Below are positions 36,786 to 45,743 of a stretch of DNA of 64,000 nucleotides, piece after piece. Every line of letters starts with the position of its first letter. Within the stretch, counting starts at the first letter, position 1. The notes below the pieces were generated by a model. That model was not told the origin of the DNA. It did no database searches and was given only the letters and a program-made list of their open reading frames with translations. Made by a program: the position numbers and the translations under genes. Source of the DNA: Actinokineospora fastidiosa (GTDB lineage: Bacteria > Actinomycetota > Actinomycetes > Mycobacteriales > Pseudonocardiaceae); contig NZ_BMRB01000006.1 of NCBI RefSeq assembly GCF_014648415.1, positions 62,001-126,000 of the forward strand, read 5' to 3'.

Positions 36786-38270
36786 TTACGGCAGTGCCTT
36801 CCGCAGCCGGGTGAGGGTGCGCTCCCGGCCCAGCAGCTCCAGCGACTCGTACAGCGGCGGGGACACCGTGCGGCCGGTCGTGGCCACCCGCACGGGCGCG
36901 AACGCCTTGCGCGGCTTGAGCCCGAGGCCGTCGATGAGCGCTGCCTTGAGCGCGCCCTCGATCGCCGGGGTCGTCCACTCCCCCAGTGCCGCAAGGGCTT
37001 CGATGCTCGCGTCCACAACGGGCTTGGCGTCGGGCCCGAGCGCCTTGGCCGCCGAATCCGGTTCGGGGGCGAAGTCGGCCTCGTCGGTGAAGAGGAAGCG
37101 GACCATGCCCGCGGTGTCCGACAGCACGATCACCCGCTCCTGCACCAGCGGCGCGACGGCGGTCAGCGTGGCCAGCTGCTCGGCCGTCGGCTCGGCGGGC
37201 AGCAGTCCCTCGGCGATCAGGTACGGCACGGACCGGCTGACGAATTCGGCGACCGGGAGCGCTCGCAGGTGTTCGGCGTTGATCGCCTCGGCCTTCTTGA
37301 TGTCGAACCGCGCGGGGTTGGGGCTGACCTTGCCGATGTCGAATGCCGACACCATCTCGTCCATCGTGAAGATGTCCCGGTCGTCGGCAATGGACCAGCC
37401 GAGCAGCGCGAGATAGTTCAGCATTCCCTCGGGGATGAATCCGCGGGTGCGGTAGCCGAACAGATCCGATTCCGGGTCGCGCTTGGACAGCTTCTTGTTG
37501 CCCTCGCCGCGCACCAGCGGCATGTGTCCGAAGTGCGGGGTGAACTCGGCAACGCCGACGCGCTGCAAAGCCTCGTAGAGGGCGATCTGCCTCGGCGTCG
37601 ACGGCAGCAGGTCCTCCCCGCGCAGCACGTGGGTGATCCGCATCAGCGCGTCGTCGACCGGGTTGACCAGGGTGTAGAGCGGCTGGCCGTTGGCGCGGAC
37701 GAGCACCGGGTCCGGGACGCTGCCCGCGGGGAAGGTGATCTCGCCTCGGATGAGGTCGGTGAAGGTGATGTCGCGGTCGGGCATCCGCAGCCGCAGCACG
37801 GCATCGCGGCCCTCGGCGCGGTACGCGGCGCGCTGCTCGTCGGTGGTGTCGCGGTCGGCGTTGTCGTAGCCGAGCTTGGGGTCCTGGCCCGCGGCGCGGC
37901 GGCGGGCCTCGACCTCATCGGGCGTGGAGTACGACTCGTACAGCTCGCCGCCGTCGACCAGCTTGGCGATCACCTCGCGGTAGCGGTCCTTGCGCTGGCT
38001 CTGCCGGTACGGGCCGTAGTCGCCGCCGACCTCGGGGCCCTCGTCCCAATCGATGCCCAGCCACCGCAGCGCGTCGAGGATGGCGGCGTAGCTCTCCTCG
38101 GAGTCGCGGGCGGCGTCGGTGTCCTCGATACGGAAGACGAGCTTGCCGCCCGTGTGCCGGGCGAAGGCCCAGTTGAACAGGGCGGTCCGGATGAGCCCGA
38201 CGTGCGGGGTGCCCGTGGGTGACGGGCAGAAGCGGGCCCGGACTGGGGTGTCTGCGTTTGGCGTGGTCAT
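36786..38270 (-). CDS. gltX: Glutamyl-tRNA synthetase
   Basis: 494-residue class I GluRS that charges tRNA-Glu. The HIGH-equivalent lies in [16 protein letters not shown] near the N-terminus, and the KMSKS-equivalent is [10 protein letters not shown]. The anticodon-binding domain is complete. In bacteria without GlnRS this enzyme can also misacylate tRNA-Gln for the GatCAB route; whether that applies here is not shown. The cognate tRNA-Glu and a tRNA-Gln lie just downstream on the same strand, an arrangement also present in M. tuberculosis. Confidence 0.97.
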   Translation of the reverse strand: MTTPNADTPVRARFCPSPTGTPHVGLIRTALFNWAFARHTGGKLVFRIEDTDAARDSEESYAAILDALRWLGIDWDEGPEVGGDYGPYRQSQRKDRYREVIAKLVDGGELYESYSTPDEVEARRRAAGQDPKLGYDNADRDTTDEQRAAYRAEGRDAVLRLRMPDRDITFTDLIRGEITFPAGSVPDPVLVRANGQPLYTLVNPVDDALMRITHVLRGEDLLPSTPRQIALYEALQRVGVAEFTPHFGHMPLVRGEGNKKLSKRDPESDLFGYRTRGFIPEGMLNYLALLGWSIADDRDIFTMDEMVSAFDIGKVSPNPARFDIKKAEAINAEHLRALPVAEFVSRSVPYLIAEGLLPAEPTAEQLATLTAVAPLVQERVIVLSDTAGMVRFLFTDEADFAPEPDSAAKALGPDAKPVVDASIEALAALGEWTTPAIEGALKAALIDGLGLKPRKAFAPVRVATTGRTVSPPLYESLELLGRERTLTRLRKALP

Positions 38271-38336
38271 GGCGTGGTGAGCGTATCGCCGCCCGGCCGC
38301 TTGACCACTTCGGCGTCCGGGTGCATCCTGTAATTA

Positions 38337-38352
38337 TTCAACCACCGTTGAA
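38337..38352. promoter_or_regulatory. Inverted repeat, probable TetR-type operator
   Basis: TTCAAC (38337-38342), CACC, GTTGAA (38347-38352) lies immediately upstream of the ribosome site of the FAD monooxygenase gene, overlapping a TAATTATT-rich promoter region. Such TTCAAC/GTTGAA palindromes are typical of TetR/PadR-type repressor sites. No such regulator is encoded next to it. Confidence 0.5.
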
Positions 38353-38370
38353 AAACTGAGGAGGGGGATC

Positions 38371-39597
38371 ATGGACCGGACGACGGTGTGCGTGGTCGGG
38401 GGCGGACCGGCGGGGATGGTGCTCGGACTGCTGCTGGCGCGCGCGGGCATCGAGGTGACGGTGTTGGAGAAGCACGCGGACTTCCTGCGCGACTTCCGCG
38501 GCGACACCGTGCACCCGCCGACCCTCGACCTGCTCGACGACCTGGGGCTCGGCGAGGAGTTCGCGAAGATCCCGCAGCGGCACATCGACACGGTCGGGCT
38601 GCCGTACCAGGGCCAGATCGTGCAGATCGGCGACCTGTCGCAGCTGAAGGGCAGGCACCCGTACATCGCGATGGTGCCGCAGTGGGACTTCCTCGACCTG
38701 CTCAAGCGCGCCGCGGAGGACGAGCCGGCTTTCCGCCTGTGCATGGAGACCGAGGCGACGGGGCTGCTGCGCGAGGGCGGCCGCGTGGTCGGCGTGACGT
38801 ACCGGACCGCGGCGGGGGACGCCGGCGAGATCCGGGCGGACCTGACGGTCGCCTGCGACGGCCGTTCGTCGCTGCTGCGCGCGTCCGCCGGGCTGACGCC
38901 GAAGGAGTGGGCGACCCCGATGGACGTCTGGTGGTTCCGGCTGCCGCGCCACGAGACCGACCCGTCGGGGATCGTGGGCAACATCACCGCGGCCCGCGCG
39001 GCCGTGATGATCGACCGGGGCGAGTACTGGCAGTGCGCCGTGCTGATCGGCAAGGGCACCGACCGGGCCGCGCGCCGCGGCGAGGTGGCCGACATCGTCC
39101 GCCAGCTCGGCGTCGGCACGCCGTGGGTGCTCGACCGGGTCGACGCCCTGGACTCCTGGGACGACGTCAAGGTGCTCGACGTGAAGCTGAACCGGCTGCA
39201 CCGGTGGCATGTGGACGGTCTGCTGTGCATCGGCGACGCCGCGCACGCGATGTCGCCGGTGGGCGGGATCGGCATCAACCTCGCCGTGCAGGACGCGATC
39301 GCGACGGCGGGCCTGCTGGCGGACAAGATCAAGCGGGGCTCGCTGACCGGGGACGACCTCGCCCTCGTGCGGCGGCGCAGGCTGCTGCCGACCGTGGTCC
39401 TGCAGGGCATGCAGCGGTTCCTGCACCGGGTCGCGATCGGCCCGGTGGTGCGCGGCGAGGTCGAGGTCGCGATGTCGGACCGGCTGCCGCTGCCGATGCG
39501 GGTGCTGCGCCGGTTCCCGCGCCTGCGCGGGCTTCCCGCGACCGTCCTGGGCCGGGGCGTGCGCACGGAGCCGACGCCCCGCTTCGCCCGCCGCTGA
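38371..39597 (+). CDS. FAD-dependent aromatic monooxygenase-like oxidoreductase
   Basis: 408 residues of the p-hydroxybenzoate hydroxylase/UbiH fold. The FAD dinucleotide motif is VVGGGPAG (residues 8-15), the DG motif is ACDGRSSLLR (D163) and the FAD-ribityl motif is CIGDAAHAMSPVGGIGIN (D289). It probably hydroxylates or epoxidises an aromatic or polyketide-like substrate using NAD(P)H; the identity is unknown. ATG at 38371 has a strong GAGGAGG. An operator-like palindrome just upstream suggests ligand-induced expression. It is the first gene of the accessory region between gltX and the fumarylacetoacetase-like gene. Confidence 0.9.
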   Translation: MDRTTVCVVGGGPAGMVLGLLLARAGIEVTVLEKHADFLRDFRGDTVHPPTLDLLDDLGLGEEFAKIPQRHIDTVGLPYQGQIVQIGDLSQLKGRHPYIAMVPQWDFLDLLKRAAEDEPAFRLCMETEATGLLREGGRVVGVTYRTAAGDAGEIRADLTVACDGRSSLLRASAGLTPKEWATPMDVWWFRLPRHETDPSGIVGNITAARAAVMIDRGEYWQCAVLIGKGTDRAARRGEVADIVRQLGVGTPWVLDRVDALDSWDDVKVLDVKLNRLHRWHVDGLLCIGDAAHAMSPVGGIGINLAVQDAIATAGLLADKIKRGSLTGDDLALVRRRRLLPTVVLQGMQRFLHRVAIGPVVRGEVEVAMSDRLPLPMRVLRRFPRLRGLPATVLGRGVRTEPTPRFARR

Positions 39598-39622
39598 CCG
39601 GCCGGACGGTAGGAATGGAGCC

Positions 39623-40684
39623 ATGGATTCCTACCTGTCCCAGTTCGCCGAGCCGACCGGTTACCTCGACTTCGCCCGGTTCGGGCCGCCGAGCCGGGCG
39701 GTGCTCGACACCACGGCCGAGCTGATGCGACAGGCGGCGCACGCGGGCCCGGGGACGGTGGACGCGCTCATGGCCGAGGACGGCCGGGCCCGCGACGCGG
39801 TCGCCCGGCTGGTGGGCGCCGACGCCGAGCACGTCGTGGTGCTGCCCAACACCAGCCTCGGCCTGGTGCAGGCCGCGTTCGGCTGCTCCGGCCGCGTGCT
39901 CGTGCCCGCGACGGACTTCCCGGCCAACACCTATCCGTGGGTGAAGGCCGAGCAGGCCGGACTGGTCAAGGTGGACTGGCTGACCGGACCCGCTACCCCC
40001 GACGCCATCGCCGCCGCGCTCACCCCGGAGACGGCGGCGGTGACCGTGGCGGCGGTGGACTTCCGCACCGGCTACCGGATGGACCTCGCCGCGGTCAGGG
40101 AGATCGTCGGCGACCGGCTGCTCATCGTCGACGCCATCCAGGGGTTCGGCGCGGTCACGGCCGCGTGGGAGGCCGCCGACGTCCTCGTGGCGGGTGGGCA
40201 GAAGTGGCTGCGCGCGGGCTGGGGCACCGGCTTCGGCGTCCTCTCCGACGCCGCGCTGGAGCGGCTGCGGCCCCTGGTGGCCAGTTGGGCGGGCGCGCGG
40301 GACCCGATGGTGTTCGACAACGAGATCCGCGAGCCCGCGGACACGGCCGCACGCTGGAAGATCACCCACCTCAGCCCGTTCGCCGCTGGCGCGCTCGCCG
40401 CGGCGCTGGAACTCGTCGAGGGCGTCGGGGTGGCCGCGATCGAGGCCCGCATCGCCGAGCGGGTGGGCAGGCTCGGCGACGTGGTGCGGTCCGCGGGCGG
40501 ACGGGTCCTGTCGCAGGCGACCACGGTCCTGTCGTTCGCGATGCCGGACATCCCGCGCGCGGGCGCCGCGCTCCGGGAGCACGGCGTCGCCGCCACGGTC
40601 CGGCCGGGGCACATCCGGCTCTCGCCGCACGCCTCCACGACGGTCGAGTCCATCGACGCCGTGCGGGTGGCGCTGGCCGGATGA
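39623..40684 (+). CDS. Class V aminotransferase-fold PLP enzyme
   Basis: 353 residues of the cysteine desulfurase/isopenicillin-N-epimerase fold. The PLP lysine is K194 in AGGQKWLRAGWG, with the Asp partner in LLIVDAIQGFGAV and N-terminal loop LPNTSLGLVQAAF. No desulfurase active-site Cys loop is evident, so an aminotransferase, epimerase or kynureninase-like lyase activity is more likely than sulfur transfer. It starts 25 bases after the FAD monooxygenase and is probably co-transcribed, which hints at a shared small-molecule pathway. Confidence 0.85.
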   Translation: MDSYLSQFAEPTGYLDFARFGPPSRAVLDTTAELMRQAAHAGPGTVDALMAEDGRARDAVARLVGADAEHVVVLPNTSLGLVQAAFGCSGRVLVPATDFPANTYPWVKAEQAGLVKVDWLTGPATPDAIAAALTPETAAVTVAAVDFRTGYRMDLAAVREIVGDRLLIVDAIQGFGAVTAAWEAADVLVAGGQKWLRAGWGTGFGVLSDAALERLRPLVASWAGARDPMVFDNEIREPADTAARWKITHLSPFAAGALAAALELVEGVGVAAIEARIAERVGRLGDVVRSAGGRVLSQATTVLSFAMPDIPRAGAALREHGVAATVRPGHIRLSPHASTTVESIDAVRVALAG

Positions 40685-40779
40685 GCTACGCCGATCGGGT
40701 GGCCGCCGTAACGATCGTGCCGGAACCCCGACCGTCGTATCGGTAGAGTTGATCGCCGTACGTCGGGGCAGCGGGGGTG

Positions 40780-41526
40780 ATGGTGGACCGCGCAGAGGGC
40801 CGGTGGCCGCGCCGGGTCGCGGTGGCGGCGACCGTCGCGTCCCTCTGCCTGGCCGCTCCCCTGCCCGCGGCCGCCATCGACGACGCGCAGATCGTCTACT
40901 GCCTCGGCAAGGACCAGCGGGACGCGCTGCGCGAGGCCGCGGTCGCGCTGGGCAAGGCTGCCGACACCGCTGCGCTCGCTGACATCGCCGCATGGCGCGG
41001 GCGGGACGCGGCGGCGTTCGAGGAGACCTGCGAGGCGCTGTACGAGGCGGCGAAGCCGCAGCCGGGCGCGTTCGCCGACGCCCTCCCCTTCCTCACCGCG
41101 CTCGTCGGCGCGCTGCTGGCCTACTTCGCCGCGCTCGGCCAGGAGCGCCGGATGCTGCGCCGCAGGCAGGCCGACGCCCTGCGCGCGGCGCTGGCCGAGT
41201 TCGACGCGGCCGCCCGGCACTACACCCACGTGCTGGCCGGGGACCGGCCGGTCGAACGGCTGCGCGCGGCCCACGGCGCCCTGGTCGGCAGGCTCGCCGA
41301 GGCCAGGGCCGAGTACCCGGACTGGCGGCTGGCCGCCGACTGCCACGAGCGGCTGACCGCGGGCGACCTCGGGATGGACGAGCTGACCTCGGGCTGGAAC
41401 GCCGACAAGGACGCCCGCGCCAAGGCGGTGCGCGGGGTCGTCACCGAGTTGCACGCCGGGGTCCAGCGGATCGCGGCGGGGCTGCTGCGGCCGAGGCGGC
41501 GCAACCCGGACCGGGTGAGCGCATGA
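40780..41526 (+). CDS. Unknown membrane protein of three-gene ATPase unit
   Basis: About 248 residues, not recognised. An N-terminal signal-like helix (VAVAATVASLCLAAPLPAAA) is followed by a short helical outside region with two cysteines (in VYCLGK and EETCEAL), one transmembrane helix (FLTALVGALLAYFAAL, about residues 97-115), then an Arg-rich cytoplasmic helical C-terminus of about 130 residues. GTG at 40777 is an alternative start. A TAGAGT element (40744-40749) could be a -10. Its stop overlaps the ATG of the next gene (ATGA), so it is coupled to a P-loop ATPase. It may anchor or trigger the ATPases at the membrane. Confidence 0.7.
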   Translation: MVDRAEGRWPRRVAVAATVASLCLAAPLPAAAIDDAQIVYCLGKDQRDALREAAVALGKAADTAALADIAAWRGRDAAAFEETCEALYEAAKPQPGAFADALPFLTALVGALLAYFAALGQERRMLRRRQADALRAALAEFDAAARHYTHVLAGDRPVERLRAAHGALVGRLAEARAEYPDWRLAADCHERLTAGDLGMDELTSGWNADKDARAKAVRGVVTELHAGVQRIAAGLLRPRRRNPDRVSA

Positions 41527-42458
41527 TCCGCGTGCCGATGAACCCGTTCGCGCTCCCCGGCGTCGAGTTCGGCCTGGTCAAGGTGCTGCGGCCGCACGAG
41601 GACCACAGCCAGGACGACTTGTACGTCGACGTGTGCGGCAGCCACGCGGCCTACCAGGCGTTCCGGACCGGGTTCGACGTCGCGGCGGTCACCGCCCGCG
41701 GCGGCTTCCTGCTCGTCGTCGGCGATTCCGGCTGCGGGAAGACGGCGGTGGTGAATCGCTGCGTCCACCACATGCTCAAGACGCTCGACGGCGTCGTCGA
41801 GCGGGTGGTCGTCGAGAACCTGGACCGGCTGCTGCCCTCGCCGTTCGACCAGGTCAACCAGCTCTCGATCCAAGAGCGCATCAAAACGGTCTGCAACGAG
41901 CTGTTCCACGTCCTCGACTCCCGAGGAGTGCTCTACAACGGCGAATTGGACGGCCTGGACAAAGCCGGGCGGGAAAAAGGGCATCTGTGGGCATTGCGCC
42001 GACTGCCCGAGTCGCTCAAGCCGAACACGGCCGTGATCGTGCACCTCCCGACCCCGGGCGACCTCGTCGACGAGATCACCAGCTACGCCTACTCCGCGAC
42101 CAGCCCCGGCGTGGTCTTCGTGACCGAGACGAGTTCACTCCAACGTGAGCATCTCGACCACTTGCGGTACCGGATTCCCTCCGATTCCGCACCGCCGGTG
42201 ATTGTCTCGGTGCAGCGAATCACCGCTGACGAGATCCGGGCGTTTATCGCCGATCGACTGACCAGATGCGCGGCGACCGGTATCTTCCCGAGCGTGGACA
42301 AGTCCGGCCTGGCGTACCTCGCCGACCACTCCAACTCCATCCGCCGGGTGCAGGAGTTGTGCTTCAGGGCGTATCAGGCCCGGCTGGACACGAACACGGA
42401 CTACACCGAGGACGACGTCGTGACCGACGGCGATTTCGCGGGGGCACTGGGCCCATGA
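41523..42458 (+). CDS. Small P-loop ATPase of three-gene unit
   Basis: 311 residues with a clear Walker A, GDSGCGKT (residues 67-74), and later strands AVIVHLPTPGDLVDE and VVFVTETSS that look like Walker B/sensor strands. No further family can be named by eye; AAA+ or STAND-like ATPase is the best description. The C-terminus (YLADHSNSIRRVQELCFRAY) resembles the winged-helix lid of ORC/CDC6-like AAA+ proteins. Start ATG overlaps the membrane protein stop, and the larger AAA gene follows after 22 bases. Confidence 0.75.
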   Translation: MIRVPMNPFALPGVEFGLVKVLRPHEDHSQDDLYVDVCGSHAAYQAFRTGFDVAAVTARGGFLLVVGDSGCGKTAVVNRCVHHMLKTLDGVVERVVVENLDRLLPSPFDQVNQLSIQERIKTVCNELFHVLDSRGVLYNGELDGLDKAGREKGHLWALRRLPESLKPNTAVIVHLPTPGDLVDEITSYAYSATSPGVVFVTETSSLQREHLDHLRYRIPSDSAPPVIVSVQRITADEIRAFIADRLTRCAATGIFPSVDKSGLAYLADHSNSIRRVQELCFRAYQARLDTNTDYTEDDVVTDGDFAGALGP

Positions 42459-42480
42459 TTCGACGGCGAGGGCGGTTGAG

Positions 42481-44670
42481 ATGAGCACCGGCGGGCACGC
42501 GTTGCGCAGGAATCCGTTCCGCTCGACGGCGGTCGCGGACACCGCGCTCATCGGCCGCGACCCCAACGGCGTCGAGACCAACGTCGACACCGCCGCGCAG
42601 CAGCGCGTCCTCGCGCCCCTGCGCGCCTATCTCGCCGGGGAGGACGGCCACCGCGGCAACGGCACCACGATCGTGGTTTCCGGCGATTACGGCACCGGGA
42701 AGACGCACCTGCTCGTCCGGATGGTGGACGAGGCGCTCGCCGCGATCGGCGAGCCGGGCCGCGCGCTCTACGTCGTGGCGGGCGAGGACGGGTTCCTCGC
42801 GCTGTTCCGCAACTTCCTCAAGGCGGTGACCAAGGACGAGCTGGTCCGCCAGGTCAGCCAGTACTACGCCGACGCCGTGCAGGCCGAGCTCGCCGCCAAC
42901 GACGTGCCGCACGCCGGGCTGGCGGGCCGCGCGGACACCAGCGAGGTCGAGCGCGAGTACGACGTGCTCTCCAGCGTGGTCAACCGGCGCGTGCACGAGA
43001 ACCTGGCGCGGGTGACCGACAACGCCGACTTCACGACCGCGCTGTCCCTGCTGATGCGCGACAAGCGGCTGGCCGACCCGGTGTGGGAGTGGCTGAACGG
43101 CGCCGAGCCCCCGGTGGCGCTGCGCAACCGGCGCGTGCAGCACCGCATCGACAACGACCTCGCCGCGCTCGACGCCCTCGGCGTGCTCGCGCTGGTCCTC
43201 GGCGGCCGCGACCAGAAGTTCGTGCTGGCCGTCGACGAGATGAGCGACATCTTCGCCCGCAGCGACACTCCGCGCGAGCGGCTGATGGAAGCGTTCCGCG
43301 TCCTGCTGGAGACGGCGAAGCGGTCCGGCGCGTGCTTCATCCTGTGCGGGCTGCCCGATCTGATGGAGAGCCTGAGCCCGAAGGTGCGCGAGCGCGTCGG
43401 CGTGCACGTGGAGCTCGGCGGGTTCACCGAGAACGACATCATCGAGTTCATCCTGCGCTCGCACGAGCGGACCTTCGGCGAGCGGCGGTTCGCGCCGTTC
43501 GCCGAGCACGCCCAGCGCACCATCCGCGACTTCACCAGGGGCAACCCGCGCCAGGTCGTGCGGCTGCTGCACCGGGCGTTCGCGCTGGCGGGCGCTGGCC
43601 ACCCGGACGCGGGCCCCACCGAGCTGCCCGAGATCACCCACGACGTGCTGTACCAGGCTGCCAGCCTGCTCACCCCGCCGACGTTCGACACGGTGGTCGA
43701 CGAGATCAGGATGGTCGCCGCGCAGCACGGCTGGCCGATCCGGCAGGAGCAGACGCTGGCGCTGGACCCGCACGCGTGGGCGGAGTTCCGGGTCGAGTCC
43801 GGCCACCGCGACGGGGACTTCGCCGTGCTGGTGGCCCGTTCGCTGTTGTCGGACACGGAGATCCGGCGGTTCGTCGACTGGGTCGCCGCGGTGCGCGGGA
43901 CCGAGGAGAACCGGCCCATCGCGCTGGTCACGGTCGGCACGCCGAGCAACTCCGCGCTCGTGGCCGTGCGGCAGGTGCTGCACGCCGAGCCGATCGTGCG
44001 CCGCACGACCTTCCAGGCCGACCTCACCGCCGCGCTGTCGGCTGGCCCCGTGCCGGTGCACCCGGGGCAGGGCGCGCTGGCGCACGTGTCCCGCACGCTC
44101 GACGAGATCAAGGCGATGCTGGCCACCGGGGCGCACGGCCGCGAGTTGAACCCCAGGGCCATCGCCCAGGAGATCGCCGCCTACCTCGCGCCCGCGCGGC
44201 CCGAGCCGCGCGCGGACGAGCTGCCCGACCCGGTGGCCGACCTGTTCACCCTGGCCGAGGACCGGCTGTCCGCGCTGCTGGCGATCGAGCCGAGGGTGCG
44301 CGCGGCGTTCGACCGCGGCGGCTACGACTCGGCCGCGGCGTTCCGGTCCCGGTTCTTCGAGCCCGCGGCCCGGCAGGCCATCGGCGCGGCTGCGGTGATG
44401 GGCGTGTTCCTGCACGGGTTCCGCGTCCGGCTGGCCCGGTGGTTCCACGAGTCCGGCGACGACCATGCGCTGGCCGCGATCTGCGAGACCTACCAGGCGA
44501 TGGAGGACTGGGTGCCGCTGTCGGACCTCGCGCCGCTGGCCGCGGTGGTCGACGCGCCGGTCCCGGCCATCGGCGCGAGCACCGCGGTCGAGCAGGCGAT
44601 CGGCACGCTGACCGGGTTCGCGGCCAAGGTCAGGGACGCGGCTCTGGACGCGGCAAGCGAACGGGCCTGA
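42481..44670 (+). CDS. Large AAA+ ATPase of three-gene unit
   Basis: 729 residues. The N-terminal AAA+ module has Walker A GDYGTGKTH (K74) and Walker B FVLAVDEMSD (D252, E253). A lid-like segment follows (FTRGNPRQVVRLLHRAF). The second half (about residues 400-729) is helical and unlike anything I recognise. The opening segment RNPFRSTAVADTALIGRD resembles that of ORC/STAND ATPases that load effector or sensor partners. It is the last gene of the unit and overlaps the convergent antiporter by 41 bases. A role in stress sensing or conflict is inferred only from architecture. Confidence 0.78.
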   Translation: MSTGGHALRRNPFRSTAVADTALIGRDPNGVETNVDTAAQQRVLAPLRAYLAGEDGHRGNGTTIVVSGDYGTGKTHLLVRMVDEALAAIGEPGRALYVVAGEDGFLALFRNFLKAVTKDELVRQVSQYYADAVQAELAANDVPHAGLAGRADTSEVEREYDVLSSVVNRRVHENLARVTDNADFTTALSLLMRDKRLADPVWEWLNGAEPPVALRNRRVQHRIDNDLAALDALGVLALVLGGRDQKFVLAVDEMSDIFARSDTPRERLMEAFRVLLETAKRSGACFILCGLPDLMESLSPKVRERVGVHVELGGFTENDIIEFILRSHERTFGERRFAPFAEHAQRTIRDFTRGNPRQVVRLLHRAFALAGAGHPDAGPTELPEITHDVLYQAASLLTPPTFDTVVDEIRMVAAQHGWPIRQEQTLALDPHAWAEFRVESGHRDGDFAVLVARSLLSDTEIRRFVDWVAAVRGTEENRPIALVTVGTPSNSALVAVRQVLHAEPIVRRTTFQADLTAALSAGPVPVHPGQGALAHVSRTLDEIKAMLATGAHGRELNPRAIAQEIAAYLAPARPEPRADELPDPVADLFTLAEDRLSALLAIEPRVRAAFDRGGYDSAAAFRSRFFEPAARQAIGAAAVMGVFLHGFRVRLARWFHESGDDHALAAICETYQAMEDWVPLSDLAPLAAVVDAPVPAIGASTAVEQAIGTLTGFAAKVRDAALDAASERA

Positions 44671-45742
44671 CCGGCTCGTCCTCCACGCGGCGGACCGCGT
44701 TCGCCACCCCGTGCAGCACGTTGATGACGACGACGGCGAAGGCGATGGTCCCGGCCGCGCCCGGGTAGAGCGGTTCGAGCAGCAGGGCCAGCACGATCGC
44801 AGTCAACCCGTTCTGCTGCGCGAAGGCCAGGCCCATCCGGTCGGCGGCGGAGAGCCCGCGCGCAGGCAGCAGCAGGGCTATCAGGAACTGCGCGAAGAAG
44901 GCGGCGGCGCCCAACACGATGCCCGCGAGCGCCGTCGGCCGGTCGACCACGACCACCATGCCGATCGCGAACGTGGCTGCGTAGAGCGCGGCGGTCGCGA
45001 TCCGGTCGATGGCCGAGGCGATCCTCGGGCGGACGAACAGGCCGATGAACGCCAGCGAGAGCAGCAGCGCGTACGAGACCGCCACCGTGGCCAGGGCCAG
45101 CACGACGACGACCGCGGCGACGACCGCCCACCGCCGCCGCACCGCGGTCTTGGGGACCCGAGCGCGCCAGCGAGACTCGTAGGCGCGCCACAGGACGAAG
45201 GCCAGCGCGGCGAACAGCAGGTTGAGGCCCAGGTTGGCCAGGAACGGCAGGAGCCCGGTGTCGAGCGCGCCCAGCCCGGCGTCGCCCTCGCCGTGCAGGA
45301 CGAACGCTGCCAGGTAGGCCGTCAGCAGCACGGTGATCGGGTCGTCGAAGGACGCCCACGCGGACAGCAGCGACGACGCCGCGGGCGAGAGCTTGCTGCG
45401 GTGGCGCAGCGCGGCCACGGACAGCGGATCGATCTGCGCGACGGCGACGGCCAGCAGGATCATCCGCGAGTCGCCGAAGAACACCACCATGACGGTGGCG
45501 ATCACGGCGACCTTCGCCATGACGCCGACGGTGACGGCGAGGATGACCGTGCGCAGGTGCGTGCGCGCCTCCTGCAGATCGATGCCGTACGCGGCGGCGT
45601 AGAGGCCGGTGCCGAGCAGGGCGGTGATCAGCCAGGCGTACGCGGCGGAGCCGGTGACGTCGTGCAGCCCAAACCAGTCCGCGATGAACCAGCCAGCGGC
45701 GGCGGTGGTCAGCAGCAGGGCTGCGCGCAGGGCCCCGTTCAT
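44630..45742 (-). CDS. Cation:proton antiporter (CPA1-like)
   Basis: 370 residues with about eleven hydrophobic helices. The CPA-family acidic motif is SAWASFDDPITVLL, with VAVAQIDPLSVAAL earlier in the usual place. It probably exchanges Na+ or K+ for protons across the membrane. It starts one base after the stop of the duplicated unknown gene and so reads as the last member of the fxsA-fxsT operon. This is an unusual neighbour for such systems and may be functional or accidental. The 3' end overlaps the convergent AAA gene by 41 bases. Confidence 0.88.
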   Translation of the reverse strand: MNGALRAALLLTTAAAGWFIADWFGLHDVTGSAAYAWLITALLGTGLYAAAYGIDLQEARTHLRTVILAVTVGVMAKVAVIATVMVVFFGDSRMILLAVAVAQIDPLSVAALRHRSKLSPAASSLLSAWASFDDPITVLLTAYLAAFVLHGEGDAGLGALDTGLLPFLANLGLNLLFAALAFVLWRAYESRWRARVPKTAVRRRWAVVAAVVVVLALATVAVSYALLLSLAFIGLFVRPRIASAIDRIATAALYAATFAIGMVVVVDRPTALAGIVLGAAAFFAQFLIALLLPARGLSAADRMGLAFAQQNGLTAIVLALLLEPLYPGAAGTIAFAVVVINVLHGVANAVRRVEDEPVRPVRLPRPEPRP

Positions 45743-45743
45743 G

